Positions 38,452-47,138 are shown, counted from the stretch's first letter. The stretch is DNA of 64,000 nt from Tardiphaga sp. (GCF_028290495.1 NZ_JAQGJT010000041.1:1-64000), one strand, 5' to 3'. The notes: generated from the sequence alone by a model not told the origin. Made by a program: numbers and translations.

Positions 38452-39387
38452 GTGTTTCCCCCGATCCCCAATCCCCCCCTGCAGTCCGCGCCGAAATTCG
38501 GCGAGCAGGACATGGTGCGTCGCTCGGCGTCGAGCGTCGCCGCCCCCGCGCGTCAGCTTGAGCCGATGGCCAAGCTGATCGACGTGTCGAAATGCATTGG
38601 CTGCAAGGCCTGCCAGGCGGCCTGTCTGGAATGGAACGACCTGCGCGAGGAGGTCGGCGCCAACCACGGCGTCCTCGACAATCCGTCCGATCTGTCGCCG
38701 CAGAGCCTCACGGTGATGCGCTTCACCGAATGGATCAATCCGGAATCCGACAATCTGGAGTGGCTGATCCGCAAAGACGGCTGCATGCATTGCGCCGACC
38801 CCGGCTGTCTCAAGGCGTGCCCGGCGCCCGGCGCGATTGTGCAGTACTCCAACGGCATCGTCGATTTCGATCACGACAAGTGCATCGGCTGCGGCTACTG
38901 CGTGAAGGGCTGTCCGTTCGACATCCCGCGCATCTCCAAGGTCGATCACAAGGCCTACAAATGCACCTTGTGTTCGGACCGTGTCGCCGTCGGCCAGGGA
39001 CCGGCCTGCGCCAAGGCCTGCCCGACCCAGGCGATCGTATTCGGCACCAAGGACGACATGAAGAAATGGGCCGATATCCGCATCACGGATCTGAAATCGC
39101 GCGGCTACAAGAATGCCGGCCTGTACGATCCGCCGGGCGTCGGCGGCACCCATGTGATGTACGTGCTGCACCACGCCGACAAGCCTGAGATCTACGCCAA
39201 CCTTCCGAACAATCCGAGGATCAGCCCGATCGTCGAGGTGTGGAAAGGCATGACCAAATATGTCGGCATGGCGGCGATCGGCGCCTTCGCGGCGATCGGT
39301 TTCATGCATCACCTGGTGTCGGGCGCCAACCGCGTGTCGCCCGAGGACGAGGAGAATGCCAAGCGTCTGACCGGGAGCAATCCATGA
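38452..39387 (+). CDS. fdhB: Formate dehydrogenase iron-sulfur subunit
   Basis: Electron-transfer beta subunit, 311 residues, carrying four [4Fe-4S] clusters between the catalytic and cytochrome subunits. The four cysteine groups are [43 protein letters not shown] and CTLCSDRV with [13 protein letters not shown] single C-terminal helix ([20 protein letters not shown]) anchors it in the membrane, as in FdnH/FdoH. Start is GTG at 38452, seven bases after GGAGG. Stop overlaps the fdhC ATG as ATGA. Confidence 0.95.
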   Translation: MFPPIPNPPLQSAPKFGEQDMVRRSASSVAAPARQLEPMAKLIDVSKCIGCKACQAACLEWNDLREEVGANHGVLDNPSDLSPQSLTVMRFTEWINPESDNLEWLIRKDGCMHCADPGCLKACPAPGAIVQYSNGIVDFDHDKCIGCGYCVKGCPFDIPRISKVDHKAYKCTLCSDRVAVGQGPACAKACPTQAIVFGTKDDMKKWADIRITDLKSRGYKNAGLYDPPGVGGTHVMYVLHHADKPEIYANLPNNPRISPIVEVWKGMTKYVGMAAIGAFAAIGFMHHLVSGANRVSPEDEENAKRLTGSNP

Positions 39388-40067
39388 CGGCGTATGACGT
39401 CGAGACCGGCGATCAGGTTCATCCCGGCGATCCGGTTACGGTGGATCGCTACACGAAGGGCGCGCGGATCAACCACTGGATCACTGCGACCTGCCTCGTG
39501 CTGCTGGCGCTGTCGGGGCTGGCGCTGTTTCATCCCAGCCTGTTCTTTTTGACCTGGCTGTTCGGCGGCGGGCAATGGACCCGCACCGTTCATCCGTGGA
39601 TCGGCGTGGTGTTGTTCTTCTCCTTCAGTGGCCTGTTCATCCGCTTCTGGCGCGCCAACCTGTGGCAGCGCGAGGACGGCGTCTGGGTCTCCCGGATTCG
39701 CGACGTGGTCGGCGGCCATGAGGAACGACTGCCGGAAGTCGGCAAGTACAATGCGGGCCAGAAGGGGGTGTTCTGGGGCATGTCGCTGCTGATCATCGTC
39801 CTCATCATCAGCGGCTTCGCGATTTGGGACCAGTATTTTGCGGCCTATACGACGATCGACCAGAAGCGCATTGCGATACTTGTTCATGCGTTGGCGGCGG
39901 TGGTTATCATCTGCGTCTGGATCGTTCACGTCTATGCGGCGATCTGGGTGCGCGGCACGATCAGCGCGATGACCAACGGCCGCGTGACCGGCGGCTGGGC
40001 GTGGCGGCATCATCGCAAATGGCTGCGCGAACTGGTCGGTGGCAAGGCCGGTCGTCCGGAAGGCTGA
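39384..40067 (+). CDS. fdhC: Formate dehydrogenase cytochrome b556 subunit
   Basis: Membrane gamma subunit of 227 residues that takes electrons from the iron-sulfur subunit to quinone. Four helices carry histidines placed as in FdnI/FdoI ([73 protein letters not shown]), two of which should bind the b hemes. The terminal [19 protein letters not shown] is characteristic. Overlaps fdhB by four bases; 83 bases before fdhE. Confidence 0.94.
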   Translation: MTAYDVETGDQVHPGDPVTVDRYTKGARINHWITATCLVLLALSGLALFHPSLFFLTWLFGGGQWTRTVHPWIGVVLFFSFSGLFIRFWRANLWQREDGVWVSRIRDVVGGHEERLPEVGKYNAGQKGVFWGMSLLIIVLIISGFAIWDQYFAAYTTIDQKRIAILVHALAAVVIICVWIVHVYAAIWVRGTISAMTNGRVTGGWAWRHHRKWLRELVGGKAGRPEG

Positions 40068-40150
40068 TCGTTCTTGTGTGGGCGCATCGCTGCGCTAGTC
40101 TGTCGGGGTTCTGCTTTGCACGTGGCCCGTGTGGTTCGTGAGGTAACTGG

Positions 40151-41068
40151 ATGAGCAAGATCGATTCATTGCAGCCCGATCCGACCGTAATTGGAGAGGT
40201 TGCCGAGCCGCCTCTCGCACGGCTTCCCGATCCAGCAACACTTTTCAATATCCGTGCCGAACGTCTTCGCGAGCTTTCCGCGCAGCATCAGCTGGCGTCG
40301 TTCCTGCTATTTTTGTCCGGCCTGTCGTCCTGCCAGCACGCGTTGCAGGACGGGTTGCCCGACGTCGATCTGCCCGGCGAACCGGAACGCCAGCGCGCCC
40401 GCGACCACGCGATGCCGCCGCTGGGCGGCGGTCGGTTTACGGCGGATGCCGCATACGATGCCACGCTGGAGCGGCTGCTGACGCTGGCGGCCGGCGTGGA
40501 CATGCCTGAGGCCGCGCGAACAGCGCTGGCAAGTGTGTCCGCGGCGGATGCCGCAACGCGCACGGCACTCGCGGAAGCGGTTCTCGCCAACGAAATCCCG
40601 GTGCAGGACTTCGCCGCGCATGTCTTTGTCGCTGCCGCGCTGCAGGTGCATTATGCACGATTGGCCTCGGCGCTGGAGATGAAAAAGCTCGTCCCGGTCG
40701 GTGACGGTGTTTGTCCCGCGTGCGGCGGCGCGCCGGTGGCATCGATGGTGGTCGGCTGGCAGGGCGCGCATGGGGCGCGGTTCTGTGTCTGCTCGCTCTG
40801 CGCGACGCAATGGAACTATGTGCGGATCAAATGCACGTTGTGCAGCTCTACCGAGGGCATCATCTATCGCGAGGTGGAAGGCGGCAACGGCACGCTTTGG
40901 GGGGAGACCTGCGACAAGTGCCGCGGTTACGTCAAGATCCTGCACCAGCATAAGAACCCCGCGCTCGATCCGGTGGCCGATGACGTCGCCAGCCTCGCGC
41001 TCGATCTTCTGCTACGCGAGGACAGCTACCGGCGCGGCAGCGTCAACCCGTTCCTGCTCGGCTATTGA
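40151..41068 (+). CDS. fdhE: FdhE, formate dehydrogenase accessory protein
   Basis: Cytoplasmic accessory factor needed for activity of membrane formate dehydrogenases, 305 residues. The central zinc-ribbon region has several CxxC motifs: CPACGG, CSLCATQW, CTLCSS and CDKCRGY, as in E. coli FdhE, where they bind iron. HDDLPD-like acid patch DVDLP and the end VADDVASLALDLLL fit the family. Between fdhC and selA, seven bases before the selA start. Confidence 0.93.
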   Translation: MSKIDSLQPDPTVIGEVAEPPLARLPDPATLFNIRAERLRELSAQHQLASFLLFLSGLSSCQHALQDGLPDVDLPGEPERQRARDHAMPPLGGGRFTADAAYDATLERLLTLAAGVDMPEAARTALASVSAADAATRTALAEAVLANEIPVQDFAAHVFVAAALQVHYARLASALEMKKLVPVGDGVCPACGGAPVASMVVGWQGAHGARFCVCSLCATQWNYVRIKCTLCSSTEGIIYREVEGGNGTLWGETCDKCRGYVKILHQHKNPALDPVADDVASLALDLLLREDSYRRGSVNPFLLGY

Positions 41069-41075
41069 GGGCGCG

Positions 41076-42494
41076 ATGGCGAAAACCGTGACCGCCAAGC
41101 TGCGAAGGCTGCCCTCGGTCGACGAGGTCCTGAGGTCGGACGCAGCATCGGCTGCGATCGAGCGCTTCGGGCGCCCGGCCGTGGTCGGAGCCGTGCGCCG
41201 TATTCTCGCAGAGTTCCGCGCGCGGGGCGCTGTGGCCGGACAGCTGGATGATGTGGTCGCAGAAGCGGTTTCCCAGCTCGAACAACTCGACAAGCCCAGC
41301 CTTCGCGCGGTGTTCAACCTGACCGGCACGGTGCTGCACACCAATCTCGGCCGCGCGCTGCTGGCCGAACCGGCGATCGCTGCCGCCACCGCCGTGATGC
41401 GCTCCGCGGTGGCGCTGGAGTTCGATCTGGAGGATGGCCGGCGCGGCGAACGCGACGATCATCTGCGCGGGTTGTTGTGCGAGTTGACCGGTGCGGAGGA
41501 CGCCACCACCGTCAACAACAATGCGGCGGCGGTTCTGCTGGTGCTCAACACGCTGGCGCTGCGCCGTGAGGCAATTGTCTCGCGCGGCGAGTTGATCGAG
41601 ATCGGCGGCGCGTTCCGGCTGCCGGAGATCATGTCGCGCGCCGGCACCAAACTGGTCGAGGTCGGCACCACCAACCGCACGCATCCGAAAGACTATATCG
41701 GCGCGATCGGCCCGAAGACCGGGATGCTATTCAAGGTGCACACCTCGAACTACCGGATCGAGGGATTCACCAGGGAGGTCGCTGCCCGCGAACTGGCAGT
41801 TATCGCGGCCGAGCGAAAGATTCCGCTGGTGCACGATCTGGGCTCCGGCACGCTGGTCGATCTCGTGCCGTTCGGGCTGGCGCACGAGCCGACGGTGGCG
41901 GAAGCGATTGCCGATGGCGCCGATCTCGTTACCTTCTCCGGCGACAAGCTTTTGGGCGGTCCGCAGGCTGGCTTCATCGTCGGGCGCAAGGACCTGATTG
42001 CGGCCATCAACCGCAACCCGATGAAGCGCGCGCTGCGCCTCGACAAGATGCGTATCGCAGCGCTTGAAGCGACGCTCAGGCTGTATCGCAATCCGGATCG
42101 TCTCGCGCGCGAACTGCCGACGTTCCGCCTGCTGTCGCAGCCGGTGGCTGATATCGAAGCGCGCGCGCGTCGCCTGCAGCGTGTCCTGCAGGCCGCGGTC
42201 GGCGCGGCTTTCGCTGTCGAGGTCGTCGCCTGTGAAAGCCAGGTCGGCTCGGGCGCGTTGCCGATGGCCACGCTGCCGAGCGCCGGGCTCGCGGTTCGTC
42301 CCGTCGCCCGCCGGAGCGCCGGGCGCTTGCTGAAGCGGCTGGCCGCAGGGCTGCGTAGCCTCGACATTCCCGTCATCGGCCGGATCGAGGATCAGGCGTT
42401 TATCCTCGACCTGCGATGCCTCGACGACGAGAGCGCCCTTGCGGCGAATCTGGCCTCGCTCGACCTTTCGGAGGCACGCGATGAACCGGACTGA
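41076..42494 (+). CDS. selA: L-seryl-tRNA(Sec) selenium transferase
   Basis: PLP enzyme converting seryl-tRNA(Sec) to selenocysteyl-tRNA(Sec) with selenophosphate. The 472-residue protein shows LRRLPSVDEVLRS, NLTGTVLHTNLGRALL, TTNRTHPKDYIGAIG and the PLP Lys near residue 291 in TFSGDKLLGGPQAG. The length is near the 463 of E. coli. ATG at 41076 has GAGG five bases upstream. The last 14 bases overlap the Sel1-repeat gene; the enzyme should work with selC, selD and selB found in the same window. Confidence 0.96.
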   Translation: MAKTVTAKLRRLPSVDEVLRSDAASAAIERFGRPAVVGAVRRILAEFRARGAVAGQLDDVVAEAVSQLEQLDKPSLRAVFNLTGTVLHTNLGRALLAEPAIAAATAVMRSAVALEFDLEDGRRGERDDHLRGLLCELTGAEDATTVNNNAAAVLLVLNTLALRREAIVSRGELIEIGGAFRLPEIMSRAGTKLVEVGTTNRTHPKDYIGAIGPKTGMLFKVHTSNYRIEGFTREVAARELAVIAAERKIPLVHDLGSGTLVDLVPFGLAHEPTVAEAIADGADLVTFSGDKLLGGPQAGFIVGRKDLIAAINRNPMKRALRLDKMRIAALEATLRLYRNPDRLARELPTFRLLSQPVADIEARARRLQRVLQAAVGAAFAVEVVACESQVGSGALPMATLPSAGLAVRPVARRSAGRLLKRLAAGLRSLDIPVIGRIEDQAFILDLRCLDDESALAANLASLDLSEARDEPD

Positions 42495-43266
42495 AACGGT
42501 CACGCTGCTCGATGCGCGTTCGGTGCCCGACCAGATGGAGGCGGCGCGCGAGGCGTTCGTGCGCGGCGACTATCCGACGGCGCTGGAGATCTGGGGACCG
42601 CTGGCGAATGCCGGCATGGCCGGGGCGCAGGCCTATGTCGGCGCCTGCTTTGCAGAAGGCTGGGGCGTCGAGCCGGATTATCCGCTCGCGGTGCGCTGGC
42701 TGACACTGGCGGCGGACGCCGGCGACCGCGAGGGGCAGCGCAATCTTGCCGCTTTGTATTTTCGCGGTGACGGCGTGCCGGAGGACTTCAGGCGCGCCTC
42801 GAAGCTGTACCGCGCCGCCGCCGAGGCCGGCGACGGGCCGGCGCAGGACATGCTGAGCTGGATGCTGCTGGAAGGCGAGGTCATGATCCATGACTACGCC
42901 GAAGCGCGAAAATGGGCGCTGGCCGCAGCCGAGCAGGGTGTTGCCTCGTCGATGACCCGGCTCGGCATGCTGTATCACGACGCGGTGGGCGTCGAGCGCA
43001 ACCCGGAGCTCTCGGTGCAATGGTGGCGGCGCGGCGCCGAGCGCGGTGATGCCGACGGTCAGGCGATGCTCGGCGCCGCCTGCTATCTCGGCGCCGGCAC
43101 GGCGCGGGACCCGCAGCAGGCACTGGTGTGGCTGTTGCGCGCGGGCACTGGCAGGAGCGCGCTCGCCTCACGTTTCCTCGGCGCGACGCGCGGCGTCCTC
43201 ACGCCTGCCGAGATTGCCGAGGCCGAGCGGCAAGCCCGGCAGCCATTGCCCGGGCCGTCGCCATGA
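42481..43266 (+). CDS. Sel1-repeat (TPR-like) protein in the sel operon
   Basis: A 261-residue soluble protein made of Sel1-like repeats, seen as recurring G-x-x-x-A-x-x-x-L-G-x-x-Y/C-x-x-G patterns (AYVGACFAEGWGVEPDYPLAVRWLTLAADAGDREGQRNLAALYFRGDGVPED; MTRLGMLYHDAVGVERNPELSVQWWRRGAERGDADGQ, split here for reading). Sel1 repeats form solenoids for protein binding; the name is unrelated to selenium. It overlaps selA by 14 bases and selB by four, so it is locked into the selenium operon; a scaffold role in Sec insertion is an untested possibility. Confidence 0.85.
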   Translation: MNRTETVTLLDARSVPDQMEAAREAFVRGDYPTALEIWGPLANAGMAGAQAYVGACFAEGWGVEPDYPLAVRWLTLAADAGDREGQRNLAALYFRGDGVPEDFRRASKLYRAAAEAGDGPAQDMLSWMLLEGEVMIHDYAEARKWALAAAEQGVASSMTRLGMLYHDAVGVERNPELSVQWWRRGAERGDADGQAMLGAACYLGAGTARDPQQALVWLLRAGTGRSALASRFLGATRGVLTPAEIAEAERQARQPLPGPSP

Positions 43267-45371
43267 TCATCGGGACCGCAGGCCATATCGATCACGGCAA
43301 AACCTCGCTGGTGCGCGCGCTCACCGGTGTCGAGACCGATCGGCTGAAGGAAGAGAAGGTCCGCGGCATCTCGATCGATCTCGGTTTCGCCTATCTGCCG
43401 GACGCCGACGGATCGGTGCTCGGCTTTGTCGATGTTCCCGGCCATGAGCGCTTTATTCACAACATGCTGGCCGGCGCCACCGGCATCGACTTCGTCATGC
43501 TGGTGGTCGCCGCCGATGAAGGTATCAAGCCGCAGACGCGCGAACATCTCGCCATCGTCGATCTGCTTGGCATCAAGCGCGGCATTGTAGTGCTGACCAA
43601 GGCCGATCTCGCGTCGCCCTCGCGGCAGGCGGAGGTTGCGGCGGAAATCGCCGACGTGCTGCGTGCAACGCGGCTGGCGGATGCGCGCATCGTCCCCGTC
43701 TCCACTGTGACAGAAGCCGGCATTGCGGAGCTGCGCGCGGAACTGCTCGAGATCGCGCGCAGCTTCGGAGCACGCGCGGCGTCCGGCCGCTTCCGCCTGG
43801 CGGTGGACCGCTCGTTCACGCTGACCGGCGCAGGCACCGTGGTCACCGGCACGGTGTTGTCAGGCGCGGTGGCGAACAACGACCGCGTGACGATCTCGCC
43901 CTCGGGGCTTTCGGCGCGCGTGCGCTCTATCCACGCGCAGAACCGGCCGAGCCCGCGCGGCATTGCCGGCCAGCGCTGCGCGCTTAACCTCGTTGGCGAG
44001 GACATCAGCAAGGACGCGATTGCGCGCGGCGACGTCGTGCTCGATCCCATGCTGCACGCGCCGACCAGCCGCATCGACGCGGAACTGCGGCTGTTGGCCT
44101 CGGAGACGAAACCCGTCACCCAGTGGATGCCGGTCCGGCTGTTTCATGCCTCCGTGGAAGTCGGCGCTCGCGTGGTGCTGCTCGAAGAAGGCGCCATCGC
44201 GCCCGGCCAGTCCGGCTATGTGCAACTGGTGCTGGAACAGCCGATCGCCGCGGCATCGGGCGATCGCTTCGTGGTGCGCGACACCACCAGCCAGCGCACG
44301 ATCGGTGGCGGGATCTTGCTCGATCTGCGCGCGCCGGCCCGCAAGCGCCGGACGCCGGCGCGCCTCGCCCAGTTGCGCGCGCACGCGCTGGGCGATCCCG
44401 CCGCGGCGTTGGCCGCATTGCTGGACATCGCGCCGTATTATATCGACCTGCCGGCCTTCGCGCGGGATCGCGCGCTGTCCGATGCGCAGTCGCAGGAGAT
44501 TGTCGCCCGGCTGTCGGTCGTCACACTGGAAACGCCCGGTGGCGCCTTCGCCATGTCCGCACCGCTGCATCTCACGCTGAAGCAAACGCTGCTGGCCACG
44601 CTGCAAGCCTTCCATGCCGACATTCCCGATCTGCCGGGCATCGGTCTGGAGCGGCTGCGCCTGCAACTCGAGCCCCGGCTGCCGGCGCCGGCGCTGCTGG
44701 CGGTGCTGCATGGCCTCGTCGAAAGCCGGAGTATTGCGCTTGATGGCGCCTGGGTGCGTCTTGCCGGCCATGAGGTGCGCCTGACCGATGAGGACGAGCA
44801 GCTGTGGGCAAGCATCGCTCCGCTGCTGTCGGGGGCGGAGCGATTCCGTCCGCCGCGGGTGCGCGATATCGCGACGTTGCTGGCGTTGAAAGAGGCCGAC
44901 GTCCGCCGCTTGCTGAAACTGCTTGGGCGCATGGGGCGGGTCGACGAGATGGCGCACGATCATTTCTTTCTCCGCGCCACGGTGGCCGAAATGGTCGGCA
45001 TCGTCACCAGCCTCGGCGAGGGCCAGCCGCAGTCGCAGTTCTCCGCCTCGCAGTTTCGCGATCGCGTCGATAATGGCCGAAAGGTCGCGATCCAGATCCT
45101 CGAGTTTTTCGACCGGCATGGCGTGACGATCCGGCGCGGCGACCTGCGTCGCGTCAACCGGCATCGTCTCGATCTGTTTCGCACCCTGCCGGACGCGGAT
45201 TCGCGTGCTGCCGATATTCCTGCAAGTACTTCTGCAAGTATTTCTGAAAGTACTCCTGAAAATATTTCAGGAGGAGAATCGTCCCTGGTGGGGCGTCCGG
45301 ACTTCAAATCCGGGAGGGGCCGCGAGCCGGTCTCTGGTGGGTTCGACTCCCTCTCTCTTCCGCCAAGATGA
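43263..45371 (+). CDS. selB: SelB, selenocysteine-specific elongation factor, reading through selC
   Basis: GTPase that brings Sec-tRNA to UGA codons marked by a SECIS. 702 residues: [16 protein letters not shown] (G1 motif), [16 protein letters not shown] (G3), TKAD (G4), EF-Tu-like domains 2-3, then winged helices ending in [26 protein letters not shown] and RHRLDLF near residue 640, where SelB proteins normally end. About 60 further residues follow: a low-complexity [15 protein letters not shown] tract and then 32 codons that are exactly the tRNA-Sec gene, one Arg codon, and TGA. The overlap is odd: no stop occurs before the tRNA in this frame. The four-base ATGA overlap with the Sel1 gene supports the start. 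Confidence 0.93.
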   Translation: MIIGTAGHIDHGKTSLVRALTGVETDRLKEEKVRGISIDLGFAYLPDADGSVLGFVDVPGHERFIHNMLAGATGIDFVMLVVAADEGIKPQTREHLAIVDLLGIKRGIVVLTKADLASPSRQAEVAAEIADVLRATRLADARIVPVSTVTEAGIAELRAELLEIARSFGARAASGRFRLAVDRSFTLTGAGTVVTGTVLSGAVANNDRVTISPSGLSARVRSIHAQNRPSPRGIAGQRCALNLVGEDISKDAIARGDVVLDPMLHAPTSRIDAELRLLASETKPVTQWMPVRLFHASVEVGARVVLLEEGAIAPGQSGYVQLVLEQPIAAASGDRFVVRDTTSQRTIGGGILLDLRAPARKRRTPARLAQLRAHALGDPAAALAALLDIAPYYIDLPAFARDRALSDAQSQEIVARLSVVTLETPGGAFAMSAPLHLTLKQTLLATLQAFHADIPDLPGIGLERLRLQLEPRLPAPALLAVLHGLVESRSIALDGAWVRLAGHEVRLTDEDEQLWASIAPLLSGAERFRPPRVRDIATLLALKEADVRRLLKLLGRMGRVDEMAHDHFFLRATVAEMVGIVTSLGEGQPQSQFSASQFRDRVDNGRKVAIQILEFFDRHGVTIRRGDLRRVNRHRLDLFRTLPDADSRAADIPASTSASISESTPENISGGESSLVGRPDFKSGRGREPVSGGFDSLSLPPR
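45220..45267 (+). repeat. Four 12-bp tandem repeats before selC
   Basis: CTGCAAGTACTT, CTGCAAGTATTT, CTGAAAGTACTC and CTGAAAATATTT in direct succession, ending two bases before the tRNA-Sec gene. The stretch is much richer in A and T than its surroundings and ends in a small hairpin CCTGAAA-ATA-TTTCAGG (45255-45271). In frame it encodes the polar tail of SelB. Confidence 0.8.
45270..45365 (+). tRNA. selC: tRNA-Sec (anticodon TCA)
   Basis: 96 bases including CCA. The eight-base-pair acceptor stem (GGAGGAGA with TCTCTTCC, one G-T pair), the anticodon arm CCGGACTTCAAATCCGG with TCA at 45304-45306, the long variable arm (GGGGCCGCGAGCCGGTCTC region) and GGTTCGACTCC T-arm match E. coli selC closely. 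The discriminator is G. The gene is entirely inside the selB reading frame. Confidence 0.96.
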
Positions 45372-45383
45372 AAAGGGCTCCTG

Positions 45384-45869
45384 ATGGACGCCGAAGCTGC
45401 CTATCTCGATTCGCTGCGCCGCGCCGCGCACGCAAGCGCCGTCGCGGAAGAAGAGTTTCGCAGCCAGATCGCCGCGCGCATCCGGCATTTGGAACAGGAG
45501 CGTTCGTTTGCGTACCGGCGCTTCAATCTGATCAATGAAGTGTCCGGCGCCGTCGCCAGCGCCGAGAGCGAGGAAATCGCGGTCGCGGTCGGCTCCGCAG
45601 TGCTTCGCGCCAAGCTCGGCTGGGTTAGCGACAGCGAGGCCCGCATCGCCGTCGTCTCGGCTTTCGCGCCGGTGGCGCAAGCCATGTTTGGCAGCCTCGC
45701 ACCGGCGGAAAGCGCGGACAAGCTCAAGTCCGAGCCCAAGTCCGGGCTCAAGCCAGACGTGATGGCGGCGCTGGCGCAATTCGAGGCCTGGTACCTGGAG
45801 ACACATCCGGGCGCGTTCTGGGTGCTGTTCGAGAACTACATTCCGGAGACACCCGTTGTCGATTTCTAG
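45384..45869 (+). CDS. Unrecognised protein downstream of selC
   Basis: A 161-residue soluble protein starting ATG at 45384, 13 bases after the SelB stop. The N-terminus is helical and charged (AYLDSLRRAAHASAVAEEEFRSQIAARIRHLEQERSFAYRRFN), resembling a coiled coil; the middle has GAVASAESEEEIA-like acidic helix and the end ALAQFEAWYLETHPGAFWVLFENYIPETPVVDF. I do not recognise a domain. Position right behind selC and coupling to the next gene make it a candidate selenium- or formate-linked gene, but there is no direct evidence. Confidence 0.7.
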   Translation: MDAEAAYLDSLRRAAHASAVAEEEFRSQIAARIRHLEQERSFAYRRFNLINEVSGAVASAESEEIAVAVGSAVLRAKLGWVSDSEARIAVVSAFAPVAQAMFGSLAPAESADKLKSEPKSGLKPDVMAALAQFEAWYLETHPGAFWVLFENYIPETPVVDF

Positions 45870-46242
45870 CAAGGCCGACGCCGCTACCGATTTCGACCGA
45901 TGGATCGCGACCGCGTTCGCGGAGCTGGGTCCGTTCACGGCGCTCGCCGTTCTCGTGGAGATCGCGGGCCCGCGCGTCGCGCCTCTAAACTCGACGTTTC
46001 TCAACGTGATCGGCGACGAGATCGATTGGGGCGGCATCACGCTTCTGTTCGCCGGCACCGGGCGACCATGGGACGGCGCGGCCTTCTTCCCGGAACTCGC
46101 CGAGGGCGGCCCGCTGGACAACCCGACCGCCCGCGCGCGGCTGCGCCTGCTCGAACAGCGCCTCGACGACGATCGGCTGGTGCTGAACGAGGGGCACTTC
46201 TTCGACAAATGGGGTCGGCGCATGAAGATCGAGGAAGTCTGA
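45856..46242 (+). CDS. Unrecognised small protein, last gene of the sel cluster
   Basis: A 128-residue protein whose only available start is a TTG at 45856, inside the end of the preceding gene (14-base overlap). Sequence includes FDRWIATAFAELGPFTAL, LNSTFLNVIGDEIDWGGITLLFAGTG and NEGHFFDKWGRRMKIEEV. No known domain recognised. The overlap suggests translational coupling with the gene before it. The start codon is weakly supported. After it the GC content falls and the tRNA-Thr-associated element begins. Confidence 0.65.
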   Translation: MSISSKADAATDFDRWIATAFAELGPFTALAVLVEIAGPRVAPLNSTFLNVIGDEIDWGGITLLFAGTGRPWDGAAFFPELAEGGPLDNPTARARLRLLEQRLDDDRLVLNEGHFFDKWGRRMKIEEV

Positions 46243-46305
46243 CGGCCGCGACGGCAATGATGCGTCTGCTGTTTCTTCCAACAGCCCATTAAATAGAAGC
46301 GGGGC

Positions 46306-46333
46306 TGGTGCTGCCACACAGGGTCGAACTGTG
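46306..46333 (-). repeat. 28-bp duplicate of the tRNA-Thr 3' end (att-like)
   Basis: Identical over 28 bases to 47813-47840, which is the CCA end, acceptor 3' strand and T-arm of tRNA-Thr. It is too short to be a tRNA. A direct repeat of a tRNA 3' end at the far side of a recombinase gene is the signature of an attachment site left by integration. Confidence 0.85.
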
Positions 46334-46590
46334 AAAGATGGCGGCATTACCTTTGATTACATTGAGTTTTTCGGGATCGTTCGGGCTTGCTGTGTAGCAG
46401 CGCTGTGAGTAGTTGTCACGTTCAGCGACCGCTGCAAAAGGCCATCCTTGATGCGATCAATGGCTTCCGGGCATGGTCTATGCCTCCCGTGGCATGGCGG
46501 TCGAGGTCGCGCTATCTCCCTGCACAGACAATGGGGAAGGTAATCTGGTCGGCAGTGGCTATCGATCGGGCTTATAGTTGTGGCGGCTGC

Positions 46591-46905
46591 TTATGTAGCC
46601 TCAACTAACGCCGCAGACTGCTTGATGAATTTCAAGTCCTTCATCGTCAGGAAGGCGTGGACCCGATGTTCCTTGAAGTCCTCAATATGGACTACGGTAT
46701 TTCCACTCTTCTCCTGCCAAGAGATCATATACAGCTCATCGCGTAGAGGTGCGATAGTGATATCGACTGTATGCGAAGAACCCTTCGGAAGGTCCGGGCT
46801 CTTCTCGACGATGAATTCCAGCGACTTTTCACTTACGAAGTGCAGATAAAACGACATCGTAGGAAATTCCACGTAATAACGTTTGCCGATCATGGGATAT
46901 GTCAT
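46591..46905 (-). CDS. MoaF-like small protein
   Basis: A 104-residue protein with GGAGAG before the ATG at 46905. The pattern MIGKRYYVEFPTMSFYLHFVSEKSLEF, then LYMISWQEKSGNTVVHIEDFKEHRVHAFLTM looks like the beta-barrel MoaF / MoaF-related fold (calycin-like), in which a D-x-L-Y-x-x-S-W-x-E-x-x-G-x-T-V segment is typical. MoaF binding partners are unknown. Base composition is visibly richer in A and T than in flanking genes, and it lies inside the tRNA-Thr element, both pointing to transfer. The family assignment is from memory of the pattern only. Confidence 0.6.
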   Translation of the reverse strand: MTYPMIGKRYYVEFPTMSFYLHFVSEKSLEFIVEKSPDLPKGSSHTVDITIAPLRDELYMISWQEKSGNTVVHIEDFKEHRVHAFLTMKDLKFIKQSAALVEAT

Positions 46906-47048
46906 CGATGCTCTCCAAAATTTAGATCATCCGATCAGTTGGTAGCTTCCTATGAAACAAGCACCTCAACAATATCGGACATTTCCCAAAGCCTCATGGA
47001 CCATCGTCCGACAGGCCCGCAAAAGCACTGATAGGGCCGCATGGATCA

Positions 47049-47099
47049 TCATGCCGCTGCGGGATCGGCCTTGATGCGGTAGACCGTCTGTCGGCTCAG
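47049..47099 (-). pseudogene. C-terminal fragment of a serine recombinase
   Basis: The minus strand reads LSRQTVYRIKADPAAA and stop, the last helix-turn-helix and tail of Tn3/Hin-type resolvases. An in-frame TAG lies just upstream, so only the tail survives. It sits 40 bases downstream of the chimeric recombinase frame. Confidence 0.6.
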
Positions 47100-47138
47100 C
47101 TATCGTCGTTAGACTATCCCCGATTACAGGACACTATC

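Noticed and set aside
35385-38513. A 1042-residue open frame on the minus strand opposite fdhA
   Set aside because: It is antisense to a gene with clear protein motifs; composition (rich in Arg, Asp, His, Gly, Val) is that of a GC-rich mirror frame, and no domain is visible.
45220-45267. CRISPR-like array before selC
   Set aside because: Units are 12 bases, contiguous and without spacers; it is a short tandem repeat inside a coding frame.
46306-46333. A second tRNA gene near 46.3 kb
   Set aside because: Only the last 28 bases of tRNA-Thr are present, with no D-arm or anticodon arm.
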